A DNA stretch of 64,000 bases, taken from assembly GCA_964494805.1 (NCBI GenBank), contig CAZBST010000001.1, forward strand, positions 1 through 64,000, given 5' to 3'. The notes beneath the pieces were generated by a model. That model searched no databases, was not told the origin of the DNA, and saw nothing but the letters and a program-made list of their open reading frames with translations. This DNA is from CAIYOL01 sp964494805. GTDB lineage: Bacteria; Planctomycetota; Phycisphaerae; Sedimentisphaerales; Anaerobacaceae. Positions 1-9,855 of the stretch are shown in pieces (the stretch's first letter is position 1; each line of letters begins with the position of its first letter). The position numbers and the translations under genes are program-made.

Positions 1-1
1 C

Positions 2-1342
2 GGCACCGAGGCCGGCACCGTAATGGTTAAGGACATAAATCCGGCGGGAAGCTCAAGCATTTCTAACCTGACGAATGTTAACGGCACATTATTTTTCTCC
101 GCCAACGACGGCACATACGGCACTGAGCTATGGAAAAGCGATGGCACCGAGGCCGGCACCGTAATGGTTAAGGACATAAATCCGGCGGGAAGCTCAAGCA
201 TTTCTAACATGGCAAATGTTAACGGCACATTATTTTTCTCCGCACACAACGGCACTTACGGCTATGAGCTATGGAAAAGCGATGGCACCGAGGCCGGCAC
301 GGTAATGGTTAAGGACATAAATCCGGCGGGAAGCTCAAGCCCTTCTAACCTGACGAATGTAAACGGCACATTATTTTTCTCCGCCACCGATAGCACTGAT
401 GACTATGAACTATGGAAAAGCGACGGCACCGAGGCCGGCACCGTAATGGTTAAGGACATAAATCCGGCGGGAAGCTCATACGCTTCTAACCTGACGAATG
501 TTAACGGCACGTTATTTTTCTCCGCCGACGACGGCACAAACGGCTATGAATTATGGAAATGTGATGACGCTCCAACTGGCACAGTATCAATGGTGAAGGA
601 TATAAACCCGGGAGCAGGATATTCAGACCCTTCTAATATGGCGAATATAAACGGCACGTTATTTTTCAGGGCCAATGACGGCACTTACGGCATTGAGCTA
701 TGGAAAAGCGATGGCACCGAGGCCGGCACCGTAATGGTTAAGGATATAAATCCTGGAGCAGGACATTCAGACCCTTATTATCTGACGAACTTCGATAATT
801 TGCTCCTCCTCCGTGCCATCGACGACTCAAATGGCGCTGAGTTATGGATGTATATATTGAATGATGAATGCGAATATGCTTTGGAAGTTTCTTTAGGCCA
901 GGCTTACTACGGCTCAAACTATGGCGCAGAAGGAAACGATATTACAACCTGCGCTTTCTCCGACTCCGCGGACGTCTGGTATTATTACCAACCGCAAACA
1001 GCAGGCCAATATACCATCTCCGTTGCCAGCGATGAATTTGATACCACTCTCGCCGTCTTCAATGCCTGTGGCGGAGACGAGCTTGCCTGCAACGATGATT
1101 CCTATATGACTACCGATTCACAGGTTTCTCTCGATATGATAAAGAACAAGCTCTATTACATCCGTGTTGCCGGTTTCGATGACCAGATGGGAAATTTCGC
1201 CCTCGCTGTCGATGCTGGCGCATGCACCCAATTGGCCTTAAGCGACCTTAACGGCGACTGCGTAGTCGATTTCTTCGACTTCGCCATAATGGCTTCTGAA
1301 TGGCTCACCTGCAATATATCCCCGCCGGAGCTTTGCTGGTAA
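2..1342 (+). CDS. ELWxxDGT-repeat surface protein with dockerin-like tail (5' partial)
   Basis: The reading frame is open through the left window edge, so the true start lies outside; the ATG at 23 is inside a repeat and is not the start. About six units of 47-49 residues carry ELWKSDGTEAGTVMVKDINP, the ELWxxDGT repeat family, probably a beta-propeller-like extracellular array. After the repeats (about residue 285) comes a ~110-residue beta-rich domain (DVWYYYQP, YTISVASDEFDTTLAVF) resembling bacterial pre-peptidase C-terminal domains. The protein ends with one dockerin-like calcium-loop segment (DLNGDCVVDFFDFAIMASEWL-type), a common tail on secreted Phycisphaerae proteins. Export is inferred, since the N-terminus is missing. 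The repeat cores are almost identical at DNA level. The actual ligand or role is unknown. Confidence 0.85.
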   Translation, partial: GTEAGTVMVKDINPAGSSSISNLTNVNGTLFFSANDGTYGTELWKSDGTEAGTVMVKDINPAGSSSISNMANVNGTLFFSAHNGTYGYELWKSDGTEAGTVMVKDINPAGSSSPSNLTNVNGTLFFSATDSTDDYELWKSDGTEAGTVMVKDINPAGSSYASNLTNVNGTLFFSADDGTNGYELWKCDDAPTGTVSMVKDINPGAGYSDPSNMANINGTLFFRANDGTYGIELWKSDGTEAGTVMVKDINPGAGHSDPYYLTNFDNLLLLRAIDDSNGAELWMYILNDECEYALEVSLGQAYYGSNYGAEGNDITTCAFSDSADVWYYYQPQTAGQYTISVASDEFDTTLAVFNACGGDELACNDDSYMTTDSQVSLDMIKNKLYYIRVAGFDDQMGNFALAVDAGACTQLALSDLNGDCVVDFFDFAIMASEWLTCNISPPELCW

Positions 1343-1396
1343 TTTTAGACTGCCTCGATTGTTGAAGGCGGCTTGGCAGCTTATTATATGTAACGC

Positions 1397-2863
1397 TCAC
1401 GACCCTTCCCGACAGAGCATTGATGGCCGTTCCGTCTCCGTCGGCCTGCTGCGCAGCAGAACAACATACACCACCAGGTAAATCGCAGCCGCTGGCACCG
1501 GCCAATGGCCGAATCTGCTGAACAAAGTCGTTTCTGAACAAAGAGGAACTTCTGCAGCGACAAGCCCCCGACCTTCCTTGTAATGGTCCATTTGAGCCAG
1601 CACCTCACCCGTCGGTGCAATAATGGCGCTGATGCCGTTTTTTGCGGGTCGTAAAATTGCGTAACGGCACTCTATCGCACGATGAATACTGCTTTGCAGG
1701 TGCGCACCTTTTACTGTTGCCCAGTCACATGTAGGGACAACGACAATCTGCGTCTGCGCTCGGCCGTAGCGCCGAGACAAACATGTGAAGTTGTCATCAT
1801 GGCATATCATACCTCCCGCCTTGAAATCTTTGATATTAACTACACTTGGCAGGTCGTTACCGCGATTAAAATCTTCGAAAGGCGTTAGGTGTGTTTTTGT
1901 GTACTGTGCCAATATCCGGCCGTCTGGTGCTGCAAAGAGCATCCTGTTTTCTTTGGCGGGAATATTCAAATAACCTATGGCAAGATATATGTCGTTTTTA
2001 CGGGCGACCTCTCGAAATTCATCGACCCACTTGTCAAAGCTCCCGAAAGAATATACAAACGCCGTCTCAGGCGCCGCGACCAGTTTGGCGCCGCGGCCTG
2101 CTGCCTTAGCTGCAGGACCTGCAAAGAGAGCTTCGAATCCTCGCTGCGAAAAAACGCCGCCGCACTCATCTTCCTGCGAATCTGTCCACCCAATCGCAGC
2201 CACCGTTAATCTCCCCGATTCGGATGGATACGAAACCATAAGATTCAGAGCAATCGCGATGGCCGACAAAACTAATGCACCTGTGATACACCGACGGCGC
2301 AACTCGGCCCTGGCCAGAGAATTTGCCAAAAGCGCCTGCAAAGCTGCGATGATAAACACAATGCCAGTTATGCCTGTAACTGAGACAAATTGTATGGCCG
2401 ATGGATAGCTGGACCACGGTCGCGCCAGTGACTGGGCCGTCCCCCAAATAGATAAGACCGAAATATTCACCCAGTCCAGCACTGTCAGTAGCGCGCCGAC
2501 TGCCACAGGACCGGCCACTGCTGAACCGCGCATCAGAATACTGCCGCCCCACGCAAGCACAACAAAAGTTACAGTCATCCTGAATATAAATACAGCAGCC
2601 AGTGGAAGCGGCAGCCGCAGAAGCACCATCTGTGGTGTCGTATAACCCAAACCGGCATAGAAGCCGGCCGCAACCATCGCTCGCCGGTTAGAACCGTATT
2701 TCGCCATCGGATAAAATAGCGGAATCAAGGCGACTAACTGTATCGGGGCAAGTTCCGGATACAGGTTGGCCGTTGCCATCATAATCCCGCTGACCAGGCC
2801 CGCCGCCCGCTGCAGCCAGTCTGCTTTGAAAGCATCGCAACTTCCTATATCTATATCGCCCAT
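1397..2863 (-). CDS. Lnt-like apolipoprotein N-acyltransferase / carbon-nitrogen hydrolase
   Basis: A 488-residue protein with a hydrophobic N-terminal half (several membrane segments within residues 15-215), a nitrilase-fold domain (about 220-445) and a final membrane helix (VPAAAIYLVVYVVLL), the architecture of Lnt. The Glu-Lys-Cys triad of the superfamily is visible: Glu in APETAF, Lys in YTKTHLTPFEDF, Cys in GGMICHDD. Lnt adds the third acyl chain to lipoproteins at the periplasmic face of the inner membrane, and lipoproteins are encoded elsewhere in this window. The length is close to that of E. coli Lnt (about 512). The usual Lnt loop sequences are only loosely kept, so a paralogous membrane amidase/acyltransferase is possible. 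It lies 64 nt downstream of the membrane protein gene on the same strand and may be cotranscribed with it. Confidence 0.72.
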   Translation of the reverse strand: MGDIDIGSCDAFKADWLQRAAGLVSGIMMATANLYPELAPIQLVALIPLFYPMAKYGSNRRAMVAAGFYAGLGYTTPQMVLLRLPLPLAAVFIFRMTVTFVVLAWGGSILMRGSAVAGPVAVGALLTVLDWVNISVLSIWGTAQSLARPWSSYPSAIQFVSVTGITGIVFIIAALQALLANSLARAELRRRCITGALVLSAIAIALNLMVSYPSESGRLTVAAIGWTDSQEDECGGVFSQRGFEALFAGPAAKAAGRGAKLVAAPETAFVYSFGSFDKWVDEFREVARKNDIYLAIGYLNIPAKENRMLFAAPDGRILAQYTKTHLTPFEDFNRGNDLPSVVNIKDFKAGGMICHDDNFTCLSRRYGRAQTQIVVVPTCDWATVKGAHLQSSIHRAIECRYAILRPAKNGISAIIAPTGEVLAQMDHYKEGRGLVAAEVPLCSETTLFSRFGHWPVPAAAIYLVVYVVLLRSRPTETERPSMLCREGS

Positions 2864-2927
2864 ACTTCAAAACGGTTGCCGATTTCTCGCTTCCCGCACA
2901 ACTTCAAACCCACCGGAACCGCAGTCC

Positions 2928-3350
2928 TTATATGGCCGCCCGGATACCTTGGCTGGCTGAAAACAGCTCCTTCACTGGTTCCCGCTTCAGCGTAACGATT
3001 GTGAAAACGCCAAGTACGGTCCCAAAAGGCACAAAAGCACATTCTACCCCTGCCATCACAAGACAGAATAAGCGATGTTTGTGATGCGCAAGAAATCGGC
3101 CCGCTGTTATAACAAACCCGGCAAATATCCACCCGGCGATGATAAACATTCCCGCAAAGATTACAAAAAACCACCCAAGGAAAGCCGGTGGCGGCTGTTC
3201 GCCCTTCGGCCCGAATGACTCAGGTGCAAGGATTAACATCAGCCCTATGACAAGATGAATTATCGGGAACAGCGCAAATAGCGCAGCAAACCCGCCGACT
3301 ATATAATGAAAAATCGATAATAGTCTCAGATGTTCTTTGTCTTGTTCCAT
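2928..3350 (-). CDS. small four-helix membrane protein, unknown function
   Basis: A 140-residue protein with a charged start (MEQDKEHLRLLSIFHYIVGG) followed by about four hydrophobic segments: residues 12-40, 58-82, 86-100 (weaker, with HHKHR) and 100-122. A purine-rich GGGAG lies just upstream of the ATG on the minus strand. I recognise the opening as typical of small conserved membrane proteins annotated hypothetical in planctomycetes; no catalytic motif is seen. The gene precedes the Lnt-like gene by 64 nt, suggesting a two-gene envelope operon. Confidence 0.7.
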   Translation of the reverse strand: MEQDKEHLRLLSIFHYIVGGFAALFALFPIIHLVIGLMLILAPESFGPKGEQPPPAFLGWFFVIFAGMFIIAGWIFAGFVITAGRFLAHHKHRLFCLVMAGVECAFVPFGTVLGVFTIVTLKREPVKELFSASQGIRAAI

Positions 3351-3600
3351 ACCTTTGCTCCCTTCTATTCGCTCTTATTTTCCTCACCAACTCTTTCCCC
3401 CTCTCCAATCAGCTGCCGCTGTTCATAAATACTCTGATTATGTAACAAGATGCAACCTTCTGATAATACTACCAAAGAATGCCGTAAAATGCCCAAAGTA
3501 TTCTGTAATCTCGGATTGAAGACTTTTTGTTAAATTTTGACAAAATCCCGAAGCATAATAATGTCCCCTGTGAAGAGGCCAAGTTTTACCGTCGCAATCA

Positions 3601-3629
3601 TTGACCTTGATCCGCCTATATGCTATAAT
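3601..3629 (+). promoter_or_regulatory. sigma70-type promoter for the CotH/LTD gene
   Basis: TTGACC at 3601-3606 and a perfect TATAAT at 3624-3629 are separated by exactly 17 nt. Transcription would begin near 3636, giving a leader of about 90 nt before the ATG at 3726. The rest of the 3351-3725 gap shows nothing else I can support. Confidence 0.65.
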
Positions 3630-3725
3630 TATTACAATGTAATTGCGGGATAATGTTCGACGATGCTCCTCATACGACAAAAACGCAGTTGGGCTATCTA
3701 TTTAAAATCATCTGAGGAGCAGGGA

Positions 3726-6700
3726 ATGAAGAGTTTCATAAGCCACCTAAAGTCCAAACATATTGGCTTCTTTTTTTTTATCCTATTAGGAAGTTGTCTC
3801 TCCACATCCATAGCAAATGCCGAGTATCCCTTCCAGCAGGATAATGACGAATCTGGCATTGTTTCGATGGAGGCCGAAAGCTTCGATGAAAACACTCCTC
3901 GCGGCAGCCATGCCTGGAATACGATTATATCGCCGAGTGGTTTTTCAGGAACGGCGGCGATGCGCGCAGAACCAGATATAGGCACTAATAACAATACCGG
4001 CTATGTGAGCAATAGCCCACGCATGGACTTCAAAGTTAATTTTGTTAAAACAGGCACTCACTATATCTGGATACGGGGATATAGGACAGGCTATAGTGAT
4101 GATTCCTGTCACGCAGGTCTGGATGGGCAAGCAATTGATACGGCTGACCGCATCTCGAATTTCAGCAGCTATCAATGGAGCTGGACTGGAACATCAATGG
4201 AAAGTGACAGGGTAACAATTGATGTGGAGTTTATTGGGATTCACACAGTAAACATCTGGATGCGCGAGGATGGTTTCAGAATCGATAAGATTGTGCTTAC
4301 AACAAATCCCGGCTACACTCCAACTGGCAACGGCCCTGACGAAAGCCCCAGGTTCGTACAGGAAAGCTATTTGAAAGGTGACCTGAGCCAAGACCACAGA
4401 GTTAACTTTGAAGACCTTGTGATATTGCGCGAGCAGTGGCTGTCTAACGAAATACCTGCGGATATTTGGCCGGTAGACGGTGACGGGATTGTAGACTTCT
4501 TCGACTGGGCCGTTTTCGCAAACCAGTGGAAGGTTACGGTTGACTTTGAAGCACTTGCTGATTTCGCAGAGCAGTGGTTAAAAACAGGGATCCAATACTG
4601 TATTGCCGACATCGCACCTGATGACGGCGATAGGACAGTCAATCTGCTGGACTTTGCCCTTCTGGCCGAAAACTGGTTCGAGGGTTGCCACAAACCAGCG
4701 CTTGTAATTAATGAGTTCATGGCCTCCAACAGCAGTTGTATAGCAGATGAGCAGAATGAATTTGAAGACTGGATAGAAATATATAATCCAACTGCTGTCG
4801 CTATTGATATAGGCGGCATGTACATCACAGACGACCTGAACAATCCAACCAAGTGGCGGATTCCGGATGACTGCCCCGGCGAAACAACTATACAGCCGTA
4901 CCAATACCTAATTCTCTGGGCCGACGAAGATATTGATGATGGCCCTCTTCATCTTGGTTTCAAACTATCAAAGGACGCAGAAGATATTGGTCTGTATTGG
5001 TCCGACGGTAGCATGATTGACAGTATAAGCTTTGAAAACCAAGTTTCGGATATCTCGTATGGTCGCTACCCGGATGCTGCAGACAATTGGCGTTATATGG
5101 GAAATCCGACTCCCGGAATGCAAAACAGCGCCGGATACTTAGGCCTTGTGGACGAGGTTGATATAAGCCACCTTCGGGGCTTTTACGATAGTGCCTTTGA
5201 AGTGGAACTGACCTGTGATACTAATGAAGCTGTTATATATTACACGCTAAATGGAAGCGAGCCGAATGAGACCACAGGTACCGAATATGACCCGGATATT
5301 AGAGTCCAGATTACCGGCACAGCCTGTCTCCGTGCCGCTGCGTTCAGGCCGGGTTATAAATCCAGTCGAGTTAATACCTGCACTTACATATTTGTAGATG
5401 ATGTTATAACACAATCGCCCGGCGGCGAAGCTCCCGGTCCCGCCTGGCCCCCGCCGAATACAGGTTACGGTCAGTGGATTGATTATGGAATGGACCCGGA
5501 TGTGGTCAGTGATTCTCGTTACATAGCACTTCTCGACGACGCACTTCTCGCATTGCCTGCAATCTCTGTTGTGACAGACCTGAAGAATCTTTTCGACCCC
5601 GCAACTGGCATCTATATGAATCCTCGACAAGAGGGAATCGAATGGGAAAGGCCGACCTCAGTAGAGTTAATTTACCCCGACGGCAACGAAGGCTTTCAGA
5701 TTAACGCGGGCCTGCGCATACGTGGAGGATGGAGTCGCCATGAAGATAATCCGAAGCACGCATTTCGCCTGTTCTTCCGTTCCGAGTACGGTCAGGCAAA
5801 ACTAAAATACCCGTTGTTTGGCACCGAAGGTGTGAATGAATTCGACAGTATGGACCTTCGCACCAGTATGAACTATTCTTGGAGTTATTATGGTGACTCG
5901 AAAAATACTATGGTTCGGGATGTGTTCTCGCGAGATCTGCAGCGGGATATGGGCCGGCCCTACACGCGAAGCCGCTATTACCACCTCTACATTAACGACC
6001 ATTACTGGGGGCTTTTCCAGACCCAGGAACGCCCCGAAGCCTCTTATGCCGCATCGTATTTCGGCGGTGAAAACGAAGATTACGACGTCATCAAAGTCAA
6101 CGGCTGGCCGGGTGCGGATTACGAAATTATGGCCACCGACGGTAATCTTGCTGCCTACGAAGACTTATGGCAAGCTGCCACCGCAGGATTCTCTGCCGAC
6201 GTTGCGTATTACGGCGTTCAAGGATTAAAACTCGATGGTTCCTGCGACCCCAATGGCATCAGGCTCGTCGATATTGACAATCTCATCGACTATATGCTCG
6301 GCATATACTTCACCGGCGACAAAGACAGCCCCATCTCCAGTTTCAAAGATGACAGGCGCCCGAACAACTTATGGGCTGTCTACAATCGAAACAACCCTGA
6401 TGGATTCAAATACTTACGGCACGATAGTGAGCACTCACTCGACACAGGATATGTTGACCGCACAGGCCCCTACGACAATTCATACCTACGGCAATTCATA
6501 TATTTCACTCCGCAGTGGCTCAGTCAAAAACTTACCGTTAACGCCAAATATGTAAAACGCTTTGCCGACCGTGTGCACAAGTATTTCTTCAACGGCGGCG
6601 CCCTAACGCCCTCCTCGGCTGCGGCTCGATGGACAGCACGGGTAAATGAAATCGACCTTGCCATTATAGCCGAATCCGCACGATGGGGTGATGTAAAGAC

Positions 6701-8555
6701 CCACCCGCCTCGGACGAAAGACGACGATTGGCTTCCTGCCGTAAATTATCTAACCAGCAGCTACTTCCCATCCCGCACGGCTGTTGTGCTCAACCAGTTC
6801 AAATCCAAGGGCTGGTATCCCAGCGTTTCTGCACCTTCGTTCAGCCAGCACGGCGGAGAAATAGCCGCCGGCGCACCTGTTGCTATCACAGGCGGTGGAA
6901 CAATCTATTATACTACTGACGGCTCAGAACCTGCCGATTATGGCACTTTCATTTCGGGCGGTTCATCTGTTATTATAAACCACTCACTGACACTCAAAGC
7001 GAGGGCAGACTACGGCGGCGGCAGCTGGAGCGCGCTTAATGAGGCCACGTTCGCCGTTGGTCCCGTTATCGACGACCTTCGCATTACTGAGATTATGTAC
7101 CACCCATACGAAGCCGACGATACCGACCCCAATGACCCCAATCAGGAGTTTATAGAGTTGAAAAATATTGGCTCGAGTCCGCTGAATCTTAATCTGGTCA
7201 GTTTCAGCGAAGGAATTCACTTCACATTCCCGAATATGTCACTGGCCCCGGGCGACTATGTTCTTGTTGTGAAAAACCAGCCTGCATTCGAATCAAGGTA
7301 CGGAGGCGGAAAAAATATAGCCGGCCAGTGGATCGGTATTCTCTCCAACGGTGGTGAACGTATCCGGCTCCAGGACGCCATCGGCAGAACGATAATCGAC
7401 TTTAGCTACGAAGACGGCTGGCGTCGAGTTACCGATGGCGGCGGATTCTCCCTCACCATTTTTGATGCATCTGACAGCGACCTGAACAGGTGGTCTGATA
7501 AGGCGAACTGGTGCGCCAGCGAGTATCCCGGCGGCACACCGGATGAAAACGACCCCGGCTTGTTAAAGGAACATTCCATAGTGATTAATGAGGTATTGGC
7601 GCACACTGATACTTATCCTAACGACTGGATCGAACTGTTCAATACTACGGATTCTCCAATCGATATTGGCGGCTGGTTCCTCAGTGATAGCGACGAAGAC
7701 GATGCGGAGCTAATGAAATATGAGATTGCCGCAGGCACAGTCCTCGGCGCAGGTGACTATTTAGTCCTTACGCAAGACACAAATTTCGGCCAGCTAAGCA
7801 CCGACCCGGGCAAAAACCAGCCATTTGCCCTTAGTGAATATGGCGAGACGGTATATCTAACTTCAAGTCACGCCGGACAATTGACCGGCTACCGCGAGCA
7901 GGAGGATTTCGATGACTCGGAAAATGGCGTCGCATTCGGACGCCATCAGAAAAGTACCGGCACGCATAACTTTGTGGCGATGAGCAGCAACACGCCGGGC
8001 GCGGAGAACGCATATCCCCAAATTGGGCCGGTGGTGATTAATGAGATTATGTATAACCCTGCCTCTCGAGGCCAGAATGAAGAATACGTCGAACTTTATA
8101 ATATAACAGGTGACACCGTAAACCTGTATGATGCGAATAACGTCCCATGGAAATTCACCGATGGCATAAAATTTTCCTTCCCTCCCGGGACGTCTATCCC
8201 CGGGCATGGGTTTATGCTGGTCGTTAATACGACCCCCGCATACTTTCTAACAAAGTATCCGTCTGTTCCGGGCGGCGTTCAGATATTCGGCTCCTTTAAG
8301 GGGCAATTGAGTAACGACGGTGAAAAACTCCAGCTTAACAAAACCGGCGATGTGGATGAGTTTGATACACAGCATTATATCCGTGTGGATAGAGTAAGTT
8401 ACAGCGACGGTTCACATCCCGAAAATTGCAGCACTATCGACCCCTGGCCCGTCGAGGCAGATGGCGGCGGCAACTCACTGACAAGGCTCCACCCAGCTCT
8501 TTATGGTAATGACCCGAACAACTGGCAGGCCGCTGCACCTACACCGGGAAGTTAA
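3726..8555 (+). CDS. secreted CotH-kinase-like / lamin-tail-domain giant protein
   Basis: The start was set at 3726 because GAGGAG (3714-3719) sits 6 nt upstream and the ORF then opens with a signal peptide (MKSFISHLKSK..FFFFILLG..ANA); the frame is open further up to 3663. The 1,609-residue product has in order: a CBM6/35-like domain (about 35-200, EAESF..FRIDKIVL), three or four dockerin-like segments (about 215-320), a first lamin-tail domain (about 327-460), a chitobiase-type C-terminal-like beta domain (478-558, YYTLNGSEPNE), a CotH-like domain (about 610-1018, LRIRGGWSRH, LRHDSEHSLD), a second chitobiase-like segment (1055-1105) and three more lamin-tail domains (from about 1117, 1283 and 1435). 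CotH proteins are protein/spore-coat kinases; many bacterial CotH/LTD proteins are uncharacterised surface proteins. Dockerin-like loops lie internally here rather than at the C-terminus. Confidence 0.88.
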   Translation: MKSFISHLKSKHIGFFFFILLGSCLSTSIANAEYPFQQDNDESGIVSMEAESFDENTPRGSHAWNTIISPSGFSGTAAMRAEPDIGTNNNTGYVSNSPRMDFKVNFVKTGTHYIWIRGYRTGYSDDSCHAGLDGQAIDTADRISNFSSYQWSWTGTSMESDRVTIDVEFIGIHTVNIWMREDGFRIDKIVLTTNPGYTPTGNGPDESPRFVQESYLKGDLSQDHRVNFEDLVILREQWLSNEIPADIWPVDGDGIVDFFDWAVFANQWKVTVDFEALADFAEQWLKTGIQYCIADIAPDDGDRTVNLLDFALLAENWFEGCHKPALVINEFMASNSSCIADEQNEFEDWIEIYNPTAVAIDIGGMYITDDLNNPTKWRIPDDCPGETTIQPYQYLILWADEDIDDGPLHLGFKLSKDAEDIGLYWSDGSMIDSISFENQVSDISYGRYPDAADNWRYMGNPTPGMQNSAGYLGLVDEVDISHLRGFYDSAFEVELTCDTNEAVIYYTLNGSEPNETTGTEYDPDIRVQITGTACLRAAAFRPGYKSSRVNTCTYIFVDDVITQSPGGEAPGPAWPPPNTGYGQWIDYGMDPDVVSDSRYIALLDDALLALPAISVVTDLKNLFDPATGIYMNPRQEGIEWERPTSVELIYPDGNEGFQINAGLRIRGGWSRHEDNPKHAFRLFFRSEYGQAKLKYPLFGTEGVNEFDSMDLRTSMNYSWSYYGDSKNTMVRDVFSRDLQRDMGRPYTRSRYYHLYINDHYWGLFQTQERPEASYAASYFGGENEDYDVIKVNGWPGADYEIMATDGNLAAYEDLWQAATAGFSADVAYYGVQGLKLDGSCDPNGIRLVDIDNLIDYMLGIYFTGDKDSPISSFKDDRRPNNLWAVYNRNNPDGFKYLRHDSEHSLDTGYVDRTGPYDNSYLRQFIYFTPQWLSQKLTVNAKYVKRFADRVHKYFFNGGALTPSSAAARWTARVNEIDLAIIAESARWGDVKTHPPRTKDDDWLPAVNYLTSSYFPSRTAVVLNQFKSKGWYPSVSAPSFSQHGGEIAAGAPVAITGGGTIYYTTDGSEPADYGTFISGGSSVIINHSLTLKARADYGGGSWSALNEATFAVGPVIDDLRITEIMYHPYEADDTDPNDPNQEFIELKNIGSSPLNLNLVSFSEGIHFTFPNMSLAPGDYVLVVKNQPAFESRYGGGKNIAGQWIGILSNGGERIRLQDAIGRTIIDFSYEDGWRRVTDGGGFSLTIFDASDSDLNRWSDKANWCASEYPGGTPDENDPGLLKEHSIVINEVLAHTDTYPNDWIELFNTTDSPIDIGGWFLSDSDEDDAELMKYEIAAGTVLGAGDYLVLTQDTNFGQLSTDPGKNQPFALSEYGETVYLTSSHAGQLTGYREQEDFDDSENGVAFGRHQKSTGTHNFVAMSSNTPGAENAYPQIGPVVINEIMYNPASRGQNEEYVELYNITGDTVNLYDANNVPWKFTDGIKFSFPPGTSIPGHGFMLVVNTTPAYFLTKYPSVPGGVQIFGSFKGQLSNDGEKLQLNKTGDVDEFDTQHYIRVDRVSYSDGSHPENCSTIDPWPVEADGGGNSLTRLHPALYGNDPNNWQAAAPTPGS

Positions 8556-8686
8556 ACCGCCAGGCAATATTCCCCCTCCGCCGTAGCTTAGTGCGAGACA
8601 GTACACCTTTTATCTTTGAAAATAAGCAAATTTAGGATAATATTATAGTAATGGAAGTGAGGACTGCTTTGGACTGATAAAGAAAT

Positions 8687-9580
8687 ATGAGGAAAAGGCA
8701 CTTATTATCTTGGTTCTCAAATGATTTGCTGGATTACTTATTGATTGCGCTATCGTTAATTCTTCTTTTGGCGGGTCTGTTGAGCTTGATATATACATTC
8801 TACCTGTACGAACAAGCTGAAGCGCAGCACCTCACAATAGGAGCCTTCTGGTGGTTCGAGAAAATAACCGGGGTCATTCGCCTGCTTACATTTGCCTCGT
8901 GGGTGGCATTGTTGTGTTATAAAGACCGTCTGCGCAAAAAACTTGAGATTATCAAAAACGCTCACCGGATGAGTAAAGTTGTTTTTGCTGTTTGGTGGAC
9001 TACTATTTTCGCTTTAACGTTGGTCGTGGTAGAGGTTTTTACCGTTTGCTTTCACAATTCAGATAAATTCGTCTTTAGTTTGATTATATTATCTATCTTG
9101 ATATTTCTTTTAGTGCACACTCTAATGACCTCGTGGGCGGAATGGCGTTACTTCCGCAAACAGCCACTCTGCAACATAATAGCTGCAGGCCTTCTTGAAA
9201 AGCATAATCAATTTCTCCATGAGCAGGACTTCGACAACGCTTTTAATGCTTTAGTCAAAGCGTGTGAAACTGTACCAGAGAAAACATACCTCTGGTGCAA
9301 ATTAGCTTTTTTCTGTGAGGAGTTTCGCAGGGATAAAGCTGAATCTGATAAGTATATGACCAGAGCCAAAGAATCAATATCAGCAGAAAAAGCAAAAAGA
9401 GATAGTGACAAGGCCTGCTATTTTGAATACCTCGGCCTTATAAATTGCTTGAGAAAAGAATTGCAAAAAGGCTTGGACTTCTTGAAACAGGCAAACGATA
9501 TTGAACCCGATCCGCGAAGAATCAAGTTATATGAGCGGTTGCTTTCAGAATCTTGCGACGAACAATCAGGCACCGCCTGA
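8687..9580 (+). CDS. membrane protein with C-terminal TPR-like helices
   Basis: A 297-residue protein with four predicted membrane segments (about residues 14-38, 60-82, 100-122 and 128-148) followed by a soluble helical part (160-285) whose repeated patterns (FDNAFNALVKACE, YFEYLGLINCLRKELQKGLDFLKQANDIEPD) look like two to three TPR units. No catalytic motif is visible. It stands alone between the CotH/LTD gene and an intergenic repeat. The role is unknown; a membrane-anchored protein-interaction scaffold is a plausible inference only. Confidence 0.65.
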   Translation: MRKRHLLSWFSNDLLDYLLIALSLILLLAGLLSLIYTFYLYEQAEAQHLTIGAFWWFEKITGVIRLLTFASWVALLCYKDRLRKKLEIIKNAHRMSKVVFAVWWTTIFALTLVVVEVFTVCFHNSDKFVFSLIILSILIFLLVHTLMTSWAEWRYFRKQPLCNIIAAGLLEKHNQFLHEQDFDNAFNALVKACETVPEKTYLWCKLAFFCEEFRRDKAESDKYMTRAKESISAEKAKRDSDKACYFEYLGLINCLRKELQKGLDFLKQANDIEPDPRRIKLYERLLSESCDEQSGTA

Positions 9581-9593
9581 CTTATCCTAAAGG

Positions 9594-9850
9594 TTAACTT
9601 TCCTCTATCTTTATTTTTCCAAACCGCGAAAACCCAGAAGCAATTTGCGAAAGACTTAACCGCAAATTGCGACTGCCTCGCCAGCATGCGTTTGGTTCTG
9701 CCCTCTTGGCCGTAACTTAGTGCGAGAGAGTTACAGTTAAAATGAAGTTGACTTGCTTGTGCTGCCTTCTGCTCGGATGCTGTTTTTATTTACTGAAGGT
9801 TTCCTCGTTGCGGCCTTCGGCAGCACCGCGCAACGGATTATCTAATTTAC
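9594..9850. repeat. intergenic repeat, copy S1 (related to 27372-27645)
   Basis: This stretch shares long blocks with 27372-27645: the GCGAAAACCC-type opening, an inverted pair GCAATTTGCG (9640-9649) / CGCAAATTGC (9661-9670), the block GCGACTGCCTCGCCAGC, GCGAGAGAGTT, and a distal CTTGCTT-TGCT-CCT block. Its distal part (about 9753-9840, CTCGTTGCGGCCTTCGGCAGCA) also resembles the ~105 bp elements at 28981, 31818 and 48918. No protein is encoded. Confidence 0.6.
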
Positions 9851-9855
9851 TTACA

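Noticed and set aside
2..760. Regular repeats with variable gaps, CRISPR-like at first sight
   Set aside because: The units are ~145 bp, in frame, and encode the ELWxxDGT protein; no cas genes are near.
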